From CAZSLC01 sp964607675 (GTDB lineage: Bacteria; Bacteroidota; Bacteroidia; Bacteroidales; UBA932): a stretch of DNA of 5,393 nucleotides. Within the stretch, counting starts at the first letter, position 1. The number at the start of each line of letters is the position of its first letter. Made by a program: the position numbers and the translations under genes. The DNA lies in contig CAZSLC010000046.1 of assembly GCA_964607675.1 (NCBI GenBank), positions 1 to 5,393 on the forward strand, given 5' to 3'. Shown piece by piece: positions 5,265 to 5,393 of the stretch. The notes beneath the pieces were generated by a model. The model saw nothing but the letters and a program-made list of their open reading frames with translations, had not been told where the DNA came from and made no database searches.

Positions 5265-5393
5265 AAATAATATTCGTATCAGACACGCATGGTAAGCACC
5301 ACCAAATAGAGCTACCCGAAGGGGATATGATTATCCATTCAGGCGATATTTCAAGCAGAGGCAGAGTCAATGAAGTCGAGGAGTTTTTGGCTT
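5261..5393 (+). CDS. Metallophosphoesterase (calcineurin-like), 5' part only
   Basis: The ORF starts at ATG 5261, overlapping the WYL stop (ATGA), and is open to the window's right edge (44 codons). The N-terminus MKIIFVSDTHGKHHQIELPE carries the D-x-H metal-binding motif (D8, H10). GDMIIHSGDISSRG supplies the GD motif (G33-D34), and NEVEEFL follows as in small Bacteroidetes metallophosphatases that hydrolyse phosphoester bonds with a two-metal centre. The spacing between DxH and GD is short, as in the compact class that also includes MPPED-like proteins. The remaining motifs (GNHE/D and the C-terminal histidines) lie beyond the window, so the substrate and integrity are unknown. Translation was probably coupled to the now broken WYL gene. 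Confidence 0.88.
   Translation, partial: MKIIFVSDTHGKHHQIELPEGDMIIHSGDISSRGRVNEVEEFLA

Noticed and set aside
1..5393. CRISPR array, tRNA or rRNA genes, transposase or integrase
   Set aside because: No regularly spaced repeats, no cloverleaf-like GTTCRA-type segment, and no recombinase motifs were found on reading both strands by eye.

Overview
The window looks like accessory DNA from a Bacteroidales gut bacterium (Bacteroides, Parabacteroides or Alistipes type). The reasons are the near absence of Shine-Dalgarno sites, -7 boxes of the TAnnTTTG type, and several protein families common in that order: a Bacteroides-type zinc-finger microprotein, a DUF1016/YhcG nuclease and a WYL regulator. The genus cannot be fixed from this sequence.

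Layout. Positions 1-821 hold the 3' end of a small plus-strand gene fused tail to tail with a decayed HK97-type phage portal gene on the minus strand. The portal gene has lost its middle and its C-terminus. Positions 822-1171 are non-coding and include most of an element bounded by two near-identical 22-bp inverted repeats, each carrying a Bacteroidetes-like -7 box; the right repeat contains the start codon of the next gene. Positions 1172-2278 encode an apparently intact 368-residue protein with N-terminal leucine-rich repeats and a C-terminal TIR domain. Positions 2287-2680 hold two small minus-strand genes, one interrupted by a TGA, that resemble prophage or mobile-element cargo. Positions 2779-2968 carry a 43-codon plus-strand ORF and a strong intrinsic terminator. 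The terminator runs straight into a DUF1016-family nuclease gene (about 2964-3611) that has lost its N-terminal domain and an internal segment. A further plus-strand gene (3639-4193) appears truncated or chimeric. An intact uracil-DNA-glycosylase-fold protein follows (4210-4959). A zinc-finger gene (5054) is then fused to the last ~40 codons of a WYL-domain gene, whose TGA overlaps the ATG of a metallophosphoesterase that runs off the right edge.

Overall reading. The region is a graveyard of gene fragments joined at sharp boundaries (near 107, 230, 2964, 3279, 3640 and 5142, and possibly 4060). Within it, two long reading frames remain open from end to end: the LRR-TIR protein and the UDG-like protein. 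Minus-strand phage debris lies on both sides of the plus-strand LRR-TIR gene, so the LRR-TIR gene may be cargo carried into, or retained in, a dying prophage. TIR domains in bacteria are commonly NAD-consuming effectors of anti-phage immunity. A one-gene LRR-sensor/TIR-effector defence protein is therefore the best candidate for an unusual system here; this is inference, not demonstrated.
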